Assembly: GCA_036365145.1 (NCBI GenBank)
Contig: JAEOAD010000052.1
Coordinates: forward strand, 12,833,501-12,897,500
Source of the DNA: Orientallactaga sibirica
Taxonomy: Eukaryota > Chordata > Mammalia > Rodentia > Dipodidae
Reading direction: 5' to 3'
DNA length: 64,000 bases
The notes below the pieces were generated by a model. That model was not told the origin of the DNA. It ran no database searches and worked only from the letters and a program-made list of their open reading frames with translations. Below, piece after piece: positions 22,804-33,652 of the stretch (the stretch's first letter is position 1; each line of letters begins with the position of its first letter). A program made the position numbers and the translations under genes.

Positions 22804-22985
22804 TGCAAGTGGTTATTATTATTTTTTTTTTGTCTTTGCAAGGTAGGGTTTCACTCTGGTCCAGGCTGACCTGGAATTAACTATGTAGTCTCAGTGTGGC
22901 CTCGAACTCTCCGCAATCCTCCTACCTCTGCCTCCTGAGTGCTGGGATTAAAGGCGTGCACCACCACACCCGGCTGCAAGTGGTT
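22804..22985 (-). repeat. B1 SINE with TSD
   Basis: A complete antisense B1 with poly-T start and end 'ccaccacacccggc'. The target duplication 'tgcaagtggtt' is at 22804-22814 and 22975-22985. Confidence 0.92.
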
Positions 22986-22989
22986 TTTG

Positions 22990-23470
22990 AATAAAGGTGT
23001 AAAAGACTCAAAAGTGGTGAATAAGAGAAAATTCTTTTGGGTAAATTAATAGGAATTCACAGACCGCTTAGATTTGACTTCCATGAAATTAGAGAACTCC
23101 AGAGCTAATTACGCATACTGAAAGGAAGACTTAATGATTTCTTTCAGGTAAATTGCAGCATAGATTTCAAGGCCACTGTCATCTGTGTGCCTCTGAGTTC
23201 TGCGGTTGGTTCACCAGAGGGAAACTGCACAGCCCTTGGAAGTTCTACACAGGGCAAAACCTGTTCTCCTTTGAGGGAATCTAAAGACAAAATTCCTTTA
23301 GAGAAAATAGGTCTCATTAAGATATCAGCTTATAACAGCTGCAAATTAATCTAGATTCACCAGCTTGTATTTTAGAGGTCCATTCACATTTCCTTGAGTT
23401 GTATGTCTCTTAGAGGTTCATTCACATTTCCTTGTGTTATATATTTCTTTCTTGAAAGCTGCCAGTAAAT
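22990..23470. promoter_or_regulatory. candidate conserved non-coding element
   Basis: A repeat-free block contains 'gggtaaattaataggaattc', 'cagagctaattacgcatac', 'gacttaatgatttctttcag' and 'ctgcaaattaatctagattc'. Homeodomain-type cores are frequent. Inside it, 'aggtccattcacatttcctt' is locally duplicated as 'aggttcattcacatttcctt' about 36 bp downstream (about 23375-23440). Confidence 0.3.
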
Positions 23471-23539
23471 TGTGTTAGTACTGATCATTATTGTAATACA
23501 TAGGATCCTTTTAAAATATGTATGTGTGAATAAGTATAT

Positions 23540-23566
23540 GCATGCAGGAGTGTGGGAACATGTGGC

Positions 23567-23612
<46 letters not shown>

Positions 23613-23862
23613 GCCAGACAACCTTGGGCATCATTTTTTTTTTTTTTATTGAAACAGTGCCTCTCACTGGCCCACAGCTTGTCAAGCGGGGAGTTTGGCT
23701 ATTTAGTTGTCCCTATGCTTCTGCTTGTCTTGGCTTCCCTGGTGCTGGGATGACAAGAACATCCTACCACTAATGGCATTGTCCACATGGGTCCTGAGGG
23801 TCAAGCTCAGACCCTCAGACTTTACAGGTCAGCACTTTACTGACTGACCTATCTTGTCAGCC
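23540..23862 (-). repeat. B4/ID-type SINE with GT run
   Basis: A GT microsatellite (about 23570-23610) and the antisense composite body ('gcttccctggtgctgggatg', 'gtcctgagggtcaagctcag') end in 'actgactgacctatcttgtc', a degraded tRNA-like head. Confidence 0.6.
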
Positions 23863-23863
23863 T

Positions 23864-23936
23864 TAGGCTATCTTTTTTTCTTTTAATTTTTATTTCTTTA
23901 TTTGCAAGCAGAGAGATAGAGAGATAGATGAGAGGC

Positions 23937-23967
<31 letters not shown>

Positions 23968-24372
23968 ATGGGTGCACCAGGGCCTTTAGCCACTGCAAAT
24001 GAACTCCAGATGCATGTACCCCTTGTGCATCTGGCTTACATGGGTCCTGGAGAATAGAACCAGTATCCTTTGGCTTGGCAGGCAAATGCCTTAACCGCTA
24101 AGCCATTTCTTCAGCCCAGGCTATCTTTTTTTTTTTTTTTTTTTAAATTAAATTATTTATCTATTTATTTATTAGAGAAAGAGAGAGGGAGAGAGAAAGA
24201 GTGAGAATGGGCATGTCAGGGCCTCCAGCCACTGCAAACGAACTCCAGACGCATGAGCCACCATGTGCATCTGGCTTACGTGGGACCTGGAGAATCGAAC
24301 CGGTGTCCTTAGGTTTTATAGGCATGGGCCTTAACCGCTAAGCCATCTCTCCAGCCCTAGGCTATCTTTTTT
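23864..24372 (-). repeat. two stacked tRNA-SINEs sharing one target site
   Basis: Two minus-strand tRNA-SINEs lie head to tail (about 23880-24117 and 24131-24357). The target word 'aggctatctttttt' is present before, between and after them (about 23865, 24118 and 24359). The first carries a pure GA run (about 23940-23967). Confidence 0.9.
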
Positions 24373-25359
24373 GTATGGAGAAAACACTAGTCAATTGACC
24401 CATATGCTCAATGTCCCCAGGCCCAACTGTCCATTTGTGGGAACACAATGGTAGTTGGTCAACTGAATCCAAATACCAGAACCTAGGGCATCGAGGGTGA
24501 TTGGTCAGTGCCTGGCTAAGTCGGGCACTGTCAGAGTTTCAAAGAAGTGATAAGCTTCGGGTGTGTCCTCCCTCCCAGTCACTGTCTGTTTTGGACTTAG
24601 TGTCCACCTGAAGTGGATGGTGCAGATAAAGGTACCCAAAGGCTTTCTGAGTACCTGGTGCTACATCCTCATTTGCCAAAGGGTTTCCCTTTAGCCATTT
24701 TGGACTCTCCTGTGAAATCTAAACACAGGGATGTTTCTTTCCTTTGAAATAAAGCTCTTTGAACACAGCAGTCCTTCCACTAAGCATGAGGAAGGATCGG
24801 CCGGCTCAGTTTTAAATTAAGTGAAGCTTCCAGGAAATGAAACAAGAGATAGAGGCAGGATTTTTGGTATGATGGAAGATGCAACGTGATGGCTTGTCAA
24901 AACATTTTCTACTCACAGTGGACTTGAGAAAATGCAAGTATCAATGTGAGCATCACTTGGGAGTTGGCTAAAATGGAGAATTCCAGGCTCACCCCCAGAC
25001 CAACTGCAAAAGGTTCCCAGGGGTGAATTTAGCAGTGTAGCCTCATCAGTTTGATCCTCTTCTTCTTGGGTGTGTGTGGGGGGCTCTGTATGGTCTCCCT
25101 TTGCATCTGGGCAGCCTTGTTAACTGCTTTGACCAGTGCAGTGTGGCAGCAGTTGCTCTGCACGACTTTGACCCTAGGTTAGAAAAGATCCTGCAGCTTT
25201 CTTGAGCTGGTCATTCTGGCAGGAACCAACTACAATGAAGACATCCGAGTTCTCCCAGACACGGACGCACGTTTGGTCAATGATCTCAGCTAAACCCAGA
25301 CTTCTGGCCATCCTGGAAAAATTACCAGGTAGATGAGTGAAGCTTAAATGGTTTGTTAT
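24373..25359. other. unassigned sequence
   Basis: About 1 kb with no recognised repeat. The part at 25130-25340 reads like decayed coding sequence on the minus strand in places, but no parent gene is recognisable and stops interrupt it. Confidence 0.3.
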
Positions 25360-25527
25360 TTTAAAAATTTTAAATATTTAATTAATTAATTAATTTGAGG
25401 GAGAGAGAGGAGAATAGACACACCAGGGCCTCTAGCCACTGCAAATGAACTCCAGATGCATTCAGCACTTTGTGCATCTGGCTTATGTGGGTATTTTGGA
25501 ATTGGACCTGGTTCCTTAGGCTTTCTT
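25360..25527 (-). repeat. truncated tRNA-derived SINE
   Basis: An antisense tail ('atttaattaattaattaatt') and body ('cctctagccactgcaaatga', 'ttgtgcatctggcttatgtg') are present, but the head after 'ggttccttaggctttc' is missing. Confidence 0.8.
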
Positions 25528-25579
25528 AATCTGTCTCTCTTTCTCACCCCTACTTTACTCTCTCTACCTCTATCTCTCT

Positions 25580-25757
25580 GTGCTGAAAATCAAATCCAGG
25601 GCTTTGTGCATGCTATACCACTGAGCTACATTCCCAGGCCTTGGGTTTGGGAGACAGAGTCTCTCTATGGAGCCCAGACTGGCCCTGAACTCACGATTCT
25701 CCTGTCTCAGCTATCTCAGCCTCTGGAGTGTTAGGATCACAGACATGTGCCCAGCTA
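25580..25757 (-). repeat. ID plus B1 compound SINE
   Basis: An antisense ID-like part ('ccagggctttgtgcatgcta', 'accactgagctacattccc') precedes a diverged B1 ('gggagacagagtctctctat', 'ctctggagtgttaggatcac'). Confidence 0.6.
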
Positions 25758-26539
25758 TACTCTTCCTAGTTTTACACTTTCATGTCTGATGACCATAGTT
25801 CTGGAAGGTGCTTTGCCTGAAGCCAAGGATGCTTTGAGAGCACACCAAAGGTCTCACATGTTTGCTCTTTCACACTCTTTCATGCCACATAGAAAGCTCG
25901 AGAATGATAAAGTTTTAGACCATGAACAAGTCACGTGGGCTGGGGTGTGGACATGAGTCTTTACCAAGCTGCTAAAGAGCTGGGCATCAGGAAAGGTGGG
26001 TGTGGCAAAAGAAACAGTTTTGTGACTCCGTTAGGACTTCCAAGACTTCTGGATTGAGGAACTTGAAACGGTGCCTCCGATTTGATGGGAGCAGAAATGA
26101 TAAGAATGGAGACTTAAGACTCGGGGCAGTGGAGGAGTATGCGTAATGGATACAGTGAGTGGGTTACAGGAAAGAGCAGGGGTGAAGGAGAGGGGCAGGA
26201 TGGAAGAACTTGGAAAAGTTTCACCGAGGAGCTGGCATTGCAGGTGTGACTTAAAATGATGGGTAGGACTCCCCCCCCCAATTTCTCCTGTTCTCTCAGC
26301 CCCATCCTGCTCCTTTGAAAAGGACAGATCAGCCCATGGAGGGGGCAGAAGACAGCCAGTACCTGTTGTGTCTGCGTGAGCTGACAGCAAAGCCTGCCTC
26401 ATAGGCACGAAAATTGGCTGTGCCTAACAATGCCATCATGCCCTTTGCTCCAAGGTCAGGACAACTCACTCCATCTGTCTCCCTGCTTCCTGTGAGACAC
26501 AGCGGCTCTGCTCTTTGAAACTTGGTGAAAGCACCAACC
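25758..26539. other. unassigned sequence
   Basis: No recognised feature. The open frames on the minus strand (26031-26408) show no domain features. Confidence 0.4.
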
Positions 26540-26640
26540 TGCCAATCAGAAGAGGGAAGATCATAATTAATGATAATAGCCTGGTTTTAATTATAGCTAT
26601 TTAGCCAGTTAGCAGAACAATACCAGTAACACAGTGCAAC
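26540..26640. promoter_or_regulatory. candidate conserved non-coding element
   Basis: A short repeat-free block of TAAT/TTA words: 'gatcataattaatgataata', 'ggttttaattatagctattt'. Compositional evidence only. Confidence 0.25.
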
Positions 26641-26929
26641 TCTGAATGGGTTAGGAGCAGCCTGCACGTCCCCTCAGCATTCACAGTGTGCCCCAGGAAG
26701 TTTGCAAGGCTCAGCTCCCTGAAAGGGAAGGTTTGCAAGAGAAAGCTAAGGAAACTGCATCCTCCTCTCCCCAAAGGGCTTCCTCTTTTACTCTGTTCCC
26801 AGCAATTTGCAGAGGCATCTGGCAGGAACCACTTGTCCCTGAGGCTACAAGGGTGGCAATGGACCTATATTGTGTTGTAGACCAGAGTTGGGTCTGCCTG
26901 GGTTCTGATTTGAATCTTAACTGTCTCCC
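26641..26929. other. unassigned sequence
   Basis: No recognised feature. Confidence 0.4.
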
Positions 26930-27245
26930 ATAGACATATGTGTTTCAGCCCCTGTTCCCGAGCTAGCGGCTTGGTTTGGAAGGTTGTAGAATGTTTAGGA
27001 GTTGAGTCTCACTAGAGGAAATGGATCACTAGAAAGGGTCTTGATGTTTTACATCCCGGCTTCACTTCCTGTCCACCGACGGCTTCCTTACTGCAGAAAC
27101 AATGTGATGAGCCTGCTCAGACAACAGCTTTCCTGCCTTCTTCACTGTGATGGTCTGCATTGCCTTGGACTGTGAGCCAGAAGAAAGCCTTCCTCCCTTA
27201 ACTTGCTTCTTGTCAGGAATTAGGTCACTGCAACCAGAAAGGTGA
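26930..27245 (+). mobile_element. MaLR-type LTR relic
   Basis: The 3' part 'ttgccttggactgtgagcca' followed by 'gaaagccttcctcccttaac' and 'ttgcttcttgtcaggaatta' matches the end of MLT1/ORR-type MaLR LTRs (aaactgtgagcc...aaataaacc...). The 5' part ('tatgtgtttcagcccctgtt', 'tggatcactagaaagggtct') is in plausible order. The polyadenylation signal is mutated. Confidence 0.55.
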
Positions 27246-27520
27246 CTGCTGCAGCTTGTCACAGTGCGGTCTCTCAGCTAAGATAGCTACCCTTAACTCG
27301 GCTCTCTGGTCAGACCCAGAGCACTACGAAGTTGACTCTGAAGGGACCTTAGAGAGCTTTGACCCCAAGACTTTCCAACTTCTTAAGGGCAGAGGAATTG
27401 CTTTCATTGAAGGGGAAGAGTCAGAGAAGGGCCACAAGGCCCTGCTCCCTTCATTTCGTCCAGGGCTGTGGCTCTATGATTGCCCCGTGGAACCCTTAAA
27501 AAAGGTGACTCATCCTCTGA

Positions 27521-27522
<2 letters not shown>

Positions 27523-27576
<54 letters not shown>

Positions 27577-27685
27577 GAGATGGAGTATCACATATTCCAG
27601 GCTAGCCTCAAACTTGCTATGTAGCCAAGGATGACTTTGAGTTTCTGATGCTCCTGCTTCCCAAGTGCTGGGATAATAGACATTG
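27523..27685 (-). repeat. B1 SINE with very long poly-T
   Basis: About 50 uninterrupted Ts (27523-27575; the A-tail in sense) precede 'ggagatggagtatcacatat' and 'cccaagtgctgggataatag'. Such an unbroken tail beside a diverged body is unusual, and its length is uncertain because homopolymers are error-prone. Confidence 0.75.
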
Positions 27686-27689
27686 TGGT

Positions 27690-28005
27690 AGTTTTGAATG
27701 TAAATACACCCAATGGCCTCAGATCGTAGTGATTCAGTGTCTTACCTAGCCCTCAGCTGGTGGAGTTTGTAGCCAGCTGAGCCCTGTGGGAAGAGGGGGG
27801 TCATGAGGGGCAGACCTTGAAGCAGAGTCCAGCCCTAAGGTGTATTCTGAGCCAGCTCAAACCCTGGCTTTTCTCTTCCCCTCTCTCTGCTGGGGATGTA
27901 TGATGAAGGGAGCCAGCTTCTTCTACCGTGAGGAAGCTTCCCCTGGAACCTGTGAGCCTGAAAGAAACCCTTCCCTCCCCTCAGCTGCTTCCGGTTGGAT
28001 GTTTT
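27690..28005 (+). mobile_element. possible MaLR-like LTR relic
   Basis: The 5' 'attgtggtagttttgaatgt' and 3' 'acctgtgagcctgaaagaaa' plus 'cccttccctcccctcagctg' follow MaLR LTR order with heavy divergence. Confidence 0.4.
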
Positions 28006-28029
28006 GTCCCTGTTGCTGTAATGCTGAGT

Positions 28030-28105
28030 TTATGTGGTACCAGGGAATCACACCCAGGACCTTGTACATGTTAGGCAGCCACTCTATTTCCCTGGGCCTA
28101 GTCAC
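28030..28105 (-). repeat. ID element relic
   Basis: 'ggtaccagggaatcacaccc', 'aggaccttgtacatgttagg' and 'ccactctatttccctgggcc' are the reverse of a BC1/ID-like head. Confidence 0.5.
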
Positions 28106-29109
28106 CCAATATTTCAAGGCAGGGACACAGGGAAAATGTGGCTTTCCCACATTCAAGTAATTGCGTATGGGGGAAATTAAGTTACATACAGATCACTTCA
28201 TCCAGGCACATGACTTACAAGTCCACCAGGGCTATTCTTTCAGCTCTAAAACTTGAGATCTGCAAAGTAGATGCTTGGTATGTCTTGTGGTGGAGGAGGG
28301 CCACTGAGTCAAAGGCTTTTAGGCTGTGGCCCACAAATGGAGGGTCCATAGTTTTTATCTGCCCTCTTTTACAGGTCCTGTGAACCCCAATATTTAATAA
28401 CTTCTGCCATGAGATTACCCACAAAGTCAGTGGAAGGCTTTGCAAACTCCAGGCCCTTACTTCCTCCCCATGTCGGACCATCACTGTCCTCCTTCCCTTT
28501 ACCTGCTGCTCATTGCCTCGAGCTCACTCTGAGATGACCACAGATGGGGTGAAGACAGAGCCTGGCAGGCAGCGAAGCACAGGGTAGTCTGAGGATGAGC
28601 ACATGGGACTTCCACATCCGCCTGGAGATATTCTCTGAGAGATGACAAAATGGCCTTGTCATTAATGAGGTGGACATCTCCCCAAGGATAAATGGGCAGA
28701 AAAGATGGCATTTCCCTATCCCCTTTCTGACAAGACAGAAGCGTTTAACAGACTTAGAGAAAATCTGCAGGATAGGGTTCTTGGGTCTGCTTTAAACCTG
28801 TCTTGGGACGCTGGCAATCAGTGAAAACCATTTCAGGTGATAGAGTTGGATTAGCATCAAATGACAATGAAGTAATAATTCATCCCTTTGAAAGAATTCA
28901 GGTGGCTTCTCTTCTCCTTGGTAGTGCAGCCCATGAAGTTTTAGCGTTGTTAGTTATCAGATTTATAGGGGACTCACTGGTTGATTCTTAGCATAGGGAA
29001 GAGAAAGCTTTGCCTAAAAGAATAACTTAGGCCTGGCAATCTTCCTTTCTCTTCTCAGCAGGTCCTCACTACTGTTCAAAGAAGAACAGCTCTGTTGCTT
29101 TGGGCAGCA
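28106..29109. other. unassigned sequence
   Basis: 1 kb with nothing recognised. Open frames are short and featureless. Confidence 0.4.
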
Positions 29110-29510
29110 AGGGGGTAAAATTAATCATGCCATCTGTAACAGAAAGCTTCAGGTTCGCTGGGATGAACTTCCAGACCAGTCACGGTTATGGAGGAAGGGA
29201 TATTTATTAAGCTTACAGATCCAGGGGAAGTTCCATAATGGCAGAAGAAGCCGCCTGCTCTCACAGGACCAAACACAGAGAGTGAGAAAAAGCTACAAGC
29301 CAAAAGCCACACAGCACAGCACACTTCAGGACCTTCTGCTAGGCACACTTTGCCTATCTTTACAATGGAATCTCAAACCCACCACCACACCTTAAGATCT
29401 GCCCAGTGACACTGCCTCCAGCCAGTTGGCTGCAGATGCAAACTATAAACTAATAAAACCCTGAATATATTGGGGGCCATCTATTCAAACTCCCACACTC
29501 TCGTTTGAGT
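29110..29510. repeat. ancient interspersed repeat, second copy
   Basis: Collinear with 5925-6335: the 'tttattaagcttacagatcc' zone near the start and the 'gggggccatctattcaaact' end correspond. It is probably the same MaLR-internal-like family, less decayed here. Confidence 0.45.
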
Positions 29511-30177
29511 GAAGCTAGATGGTCTGTTGTCTAGGAGGTAAGTCATTGAGAGATCCAGGTTGCAAGTGGAGCTGTGGGATTGGTTTGAGAGGGGTGGCCA
29601 TAGACCCAGGGGCTGGAGCAAAATAGCTTAAAGCAGGCTGCCACCTCCAGGTAGCCATAGAGTGTTGTGTTGTGGTAAGGTAAGGACTGTACCCAGAGCT
29701 GAGTCATCCTCCTCACTGAGTTTCCAGGTGAGTGTAGTGATGTTTTCATTGAAGCCCTTCTTGGTGCATGCTTGCTGCACACCCCTTACCTTGCCAGTAG
29801 CCAGCACGTGGAGAAGCGTGGAGGATTTCCTTCAGCTGTCTTCTCTAAATTCTGGAAGTTTCCTAAGCCAGATTCTCTCTGACCCAGGAGAAGAGATTGG
29901 AGGAAAGATTCTGACTTCTGAGTCAGGCCTGTGTGTCCTGGCAGCCCCAGGCTGTATGTGGACAGCTACCTGTAGGTCCCTAACAAGAGAAAGCAGAGTG
30001 CCGTGGTTCCCGAGTTGGTCAAATGTGTGGCTCTGGACTCAAAGGCCTCTGGATGTAGTTGCCTTCCCTATAATGTGGACCCCAGACTCGTTTTCCCTGG
30101 CATCAGCTCTGTTTAGCATGCACAGCCATTTCCCTTGGCCATCCTCAGCAAACATGTTGTGCTTCTGTGTGGCTTTT
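29511..30177. other. unassigned sequence
   Basis: No recognised repeat or exon. The 172-residue frame at 29662-30180 (plus) has no recognisable domain and I do not support it as a gene. Confidence 0.4.
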
Positions 30178-30197
30178 TAAAAATACATACATACATA

Positions 30198-30244
<47 letters not shown>

Positions 30245-30255
30245 ATACACACACA

Positions 30256-30291
<36 letters not shown>

Positions 30292-30513
30292 TATATATGT
30301 TTATATATTTGTATATTTATAATTTATTTGAGAGAGAGAAGAGGGAGAGAGAGAGAATGGGCATGCCAGAGCCTCTAGCCACTGCAAACGAACTCCAGAT
30401 GCATGCACCCCCTTGTGCATCTGGCTAATGTGCTAATGGGTCCTGGGGAATCGAACCTGGATTGTTTGGCTTTGCAGGCAAAAGCCTTCACCACCAAGCC
30501 ATCTCTCCAGCCC
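30178..30513 (-). repeat. tRNA-derived SINE with compound microsatellite
   Basis: The tail side carries (ATCT)n (about 30199-30244), (ATAC)n (about 30245-30283) and (AT)n. The antisense body 'gcctctagccactgcaaacg' then leads to the head 'gccatctctccagccccc'. A duplicated 'tgctaatg' lies in the body near 30430. Confidence 0.88.
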
Positions 30514-31968
30514 CCATGTAGCTCTTGACTCTGTCTCCTGTCTCTATCTACCAGTCTCCCCTTCTCCAGTCTGGACTTCTGGCTAGGACTGCCTCTAGGA
30601 GACCTGATAACCCTATGCTCTGCCCCTGTCTACTGTCAGGCTCTGTCACCCCTCAGTCCAGCCTTCTGGCCACTGCAGTGGGCTCCGAGTTCGGGTTCTT
30701 TGCTCTCTAATCTATAAGGAGTCCCTTCATGACAGCGATGGGCACTGTCTCCCTTCTCTGGAAGCTGCAGAGCTCTGCAGTGACCTGATCCCACTGGAAA
30801 CACTCAGTGTGCAAACAGTGTTCTGCTCGGCTTGTCTCCCAAGTCAGGTGGGAGGGTCAGTGGGGCGATGGGAGAATCGTAGGAGAACAGGTGCGCCCAC
30901 CGCCTTGTGGTCTGGTGCTTGTGCCTCTCCTCTGTGTCTGGGAAGGAGCCCAGAATTCCACTGGTCATCTCCAAATCGGAGCTGGGTGAAGTTGCATTAG
31001 AAAAAGGCCTAGCCAGACAGTTAAACATATTGGACTAAGAATGATGGTGAGAGAACAACATGCAGGCTTGGGATTAAGTCTGAGGTTTATAGTTTATAAC
31101 CATGCTGTTGAGGCTCAGATGAGTCAACTGGCTTCAGTATCTCAATCAATTAAACATATATATGGATTTCAAATACATACATGTCATATATATGTGTACA
31201 CATCCATATCTGCTGTGGAAATATTGTGAGGTTGATAAACCTGGTGGACAGGGTGCTCGTCAGAGGCTCGGTCTATCACAGTTTCCATTATTTAAGTCTC
31301 CTGGAGACACAATTTCCCAAGAGACCTATACTTTCTCCTTTGTCTTCTCAGGTTTCTGTGCCTCCTCCTCTTCCGCAGGGTGTAGCACACTGCAGCTCCA
31401 CACTGGTATTTCTCAGAGGCAATCAAGTTCCTTTACAAATGGTAAACAGGTGGTTTCTTGGTAAACAAAAAGCCGTGTGCTTGATTTATCCTGCCATCCA
31501 ACAAAAACGAAAGAGACAGCTTTTGATCCTGTACAATAGCGGCAAAGCCATTCTTACTGAACAATGTACTTCTGAGCTTGTCTCCCACATGGTGGTGGAT
31601 GGGGTAATGGCCCTGCAGACTCTAGTAAACGGGTGGCTCCCCACACTCTGCTGCAGGTCGTGTGTCCTGTGGGTCTGGAAAGCAAAAGCCCCAGACTGAG
31701 CACAGGGAAGAGTTTCCTTAGCTGTTTCGTGTGACATGGAGCATGTGACAGCCAGTCGTTCTATGTGTAATATCAGTTCTCTCGAGTCTCCCTTACATGC
31801 CCCAGACAGCCATAAGGAACGGTTCTCCTGCCCTGAGGCATGGTTCCTACACTGCAGAAAGACAGATTGATGCCAGGGTGTGGTAGGAAGGTGGAATTGT
31901 GAACCAACGGCAAGAGGTGATGGGCTGAGGCCTTGTGAATTCATTCCCAAGACCGTGGACTGACTTTG
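30514..31968. other. unassigned sequence
   Basis: About 1.45 kb without recognised repeats. Several 60-170 residue frames overlap on both strands, which argues against any of them being real. Confidence 0.4.
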
Positions 31969-32134
31969 CATGGAATGAATGAGTAATAAAATGGACAGTT
32001 ATTTATCTCATAGCTACTGCAGGCCAGGCATTTGCAAAAGAGATGGAGCATGGAATGAATGAGTAATAAAATGGACAGTTATTTATCTCATAGCTACTGC
32101 AGGCCAGGCATTGTTCTAGGCAAAAGAGATGGAG
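31969..32134. repeat. 80-bp tandem duplication of L2-like sequence
   Basis: Copy 1 (31969-32048) and copy 2 (32049-32134) share 'tggaatgaatgagtaataaa' through 'agatggagcatgga'. Copy 1 lacks a few bases around 'gttctagg' that copy 2 retains. The 'gccaggcattgttctaggc' segment resembles the L2 3' end, so the sequence is an old repeat duplicated just upstream of a minisatellite. Confidence 0.9.
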
Positions 32135-32154
32135 CATGGACAACACAGAAGCAA

Positions 32155-33652
32155 TGTCCTGCTGTCATCGCGGCTGTGTCCACAGGGGAGCACCGACAGT
32201 GGTCATCGCGGCTGTGTCCACAGGGGAGCACCGACAGTGGTCATTGTGGCTGTGTCCACAGGGGAGCACTGACAGTGGTCATCGTGGCTGTGTCCACAGG
32301 GGAGCACCGACAGTGGTCATCGTGGCTGTGTCCACAGGGGAGCACCGACAGTGGTCACAGCTGTGTCGTGGCAGTGTGTCGTGGCTGTGTCCACAGGGGA
32401 GCACCGACAGTGGCCATGATGGCTGGGAGCACCGACAGTGGTCATCGTGGCTGTGTCCACAGGGGAGCACCGACAGTGGTCATTGCGGCTGTGCCCACAG
32501 GGGAGCACTGACAGTGGTCATCACAGCTGTGTCCCACAGGGGAGCACTACAGTGGTCATTGTGGCTGTGTCCACAGGGGAGCACCGACAGTGGTCATTGT
32601 GGCTGTGTCCCACAGGGGAGCACCGACAGTGGTCATCGTGGCTGTGTCCCACAGGGGAGCACCGACAGTGGTCATCGTGGCTGTGTCCACAGGGGAGCAC
32701 TACAGTGGTCATCGTGGCTGTGTCCCACAGGGGAGCACCGACAGTGGTCATCGTGGCTGTGTCCACAGGGGAGCACTGACAGTGGTCATCGTGGCTGTGT
32801 CCACAGGGGAGCACCGACAGTGGTCATCGTGGCTGTGTCCACAGGGGAGCACTGACAGTGGTCATCGTGGCTGTGTCCACAGGGGAGCACCGACAGTGGT
32901 CATCGTGGCACCGACAGTGGTCATTGTGGCTGTGTCCACAGGGGAGTCAGTGGTCATCGTGGCTGTGTCCACAGGGGAGCACCGACAGTGGTCATCGTGG
33001 CTGTGTCCACAGGGGAGCACCGACAGTGGTCATCGTGGCTGTGTCCACAGGGAGCACTACAGGGAGCAGCACCGACAGTGGTCATGGCTGTGTCACAGGG
33101 GTGGCTGTGGTCATTGTGGCTGTGTCCACAGGGGAGCACCGACAGTGGTCATCGTGGCTGTGTCCACAGGGGAGCACCGACAGTGGTCATCGTGGCTGTG
33201 TCCACAGGGGAGCACTCAGCTGTGTCCAGGGGAGTGTGGCTGTGTCAGTGGTCACAGTGGTCATTGTGGCTGTGTCCACAGGGGAGCACCGACAGTGGCT
33301 GTGTCCACAGGGGAGCACCGACAGTGGTCACCGACAGTGGTCATCGGCTGCTGTGTCCACAGGGGAGCACCGACAGTGCACCGAGCAGTGGTGGCATCGA
33401 CAGTGGTCATCGTGGCTGTGTCCACAGGGGAGCACCGACAGTGGTCATCGTGGCTGTGTCCACAGGGGAGCACCGACAGTGGTCATCACAGCTGTGTCCC
33501 ACAGTGGTCATCGTGGCTGTGTCCACAGGGGAGCAGCAAGTGGTCACCCACAGGGGAGCAGAAGAAACAGGGAGCACTACAGTCCACAAGTACAAAGGGA
33601 GCCGAAGTGGGGAGAGTCAGTGGTTTTGGCCCACATCAACAGTGGTCATCTA
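32155..33652. repeat. 38-bp minisatellite, irregular
   Basis: About 36 imperfect copies of a unit containing 'tggctgtgtccacagggg' and 'agcaccgacagtggtcatcg'. The first two-thirds is fairly regular. From about 32890 on there are many partial units and odd junctions (for example 33048-33075 and 33205-33260), fading out through 33530-33652. Long open frames across it (for example 32590-33666) are products of the repeat and change frame from unit to unit because 38 is not a multiple of three. Confidence 0.95.

Noticed and set aside
25130..25340. Processed pseudogene on the minus strand
   Set aside because: Some codon-like texture, but interrupted by stops and with no recognisable parent.
29662..30180. 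172-codon plus-strand frame as a gene
   Set aside because: No domain, no splice context and competing frames on the other strand; chance length in GC-balanced DNA.
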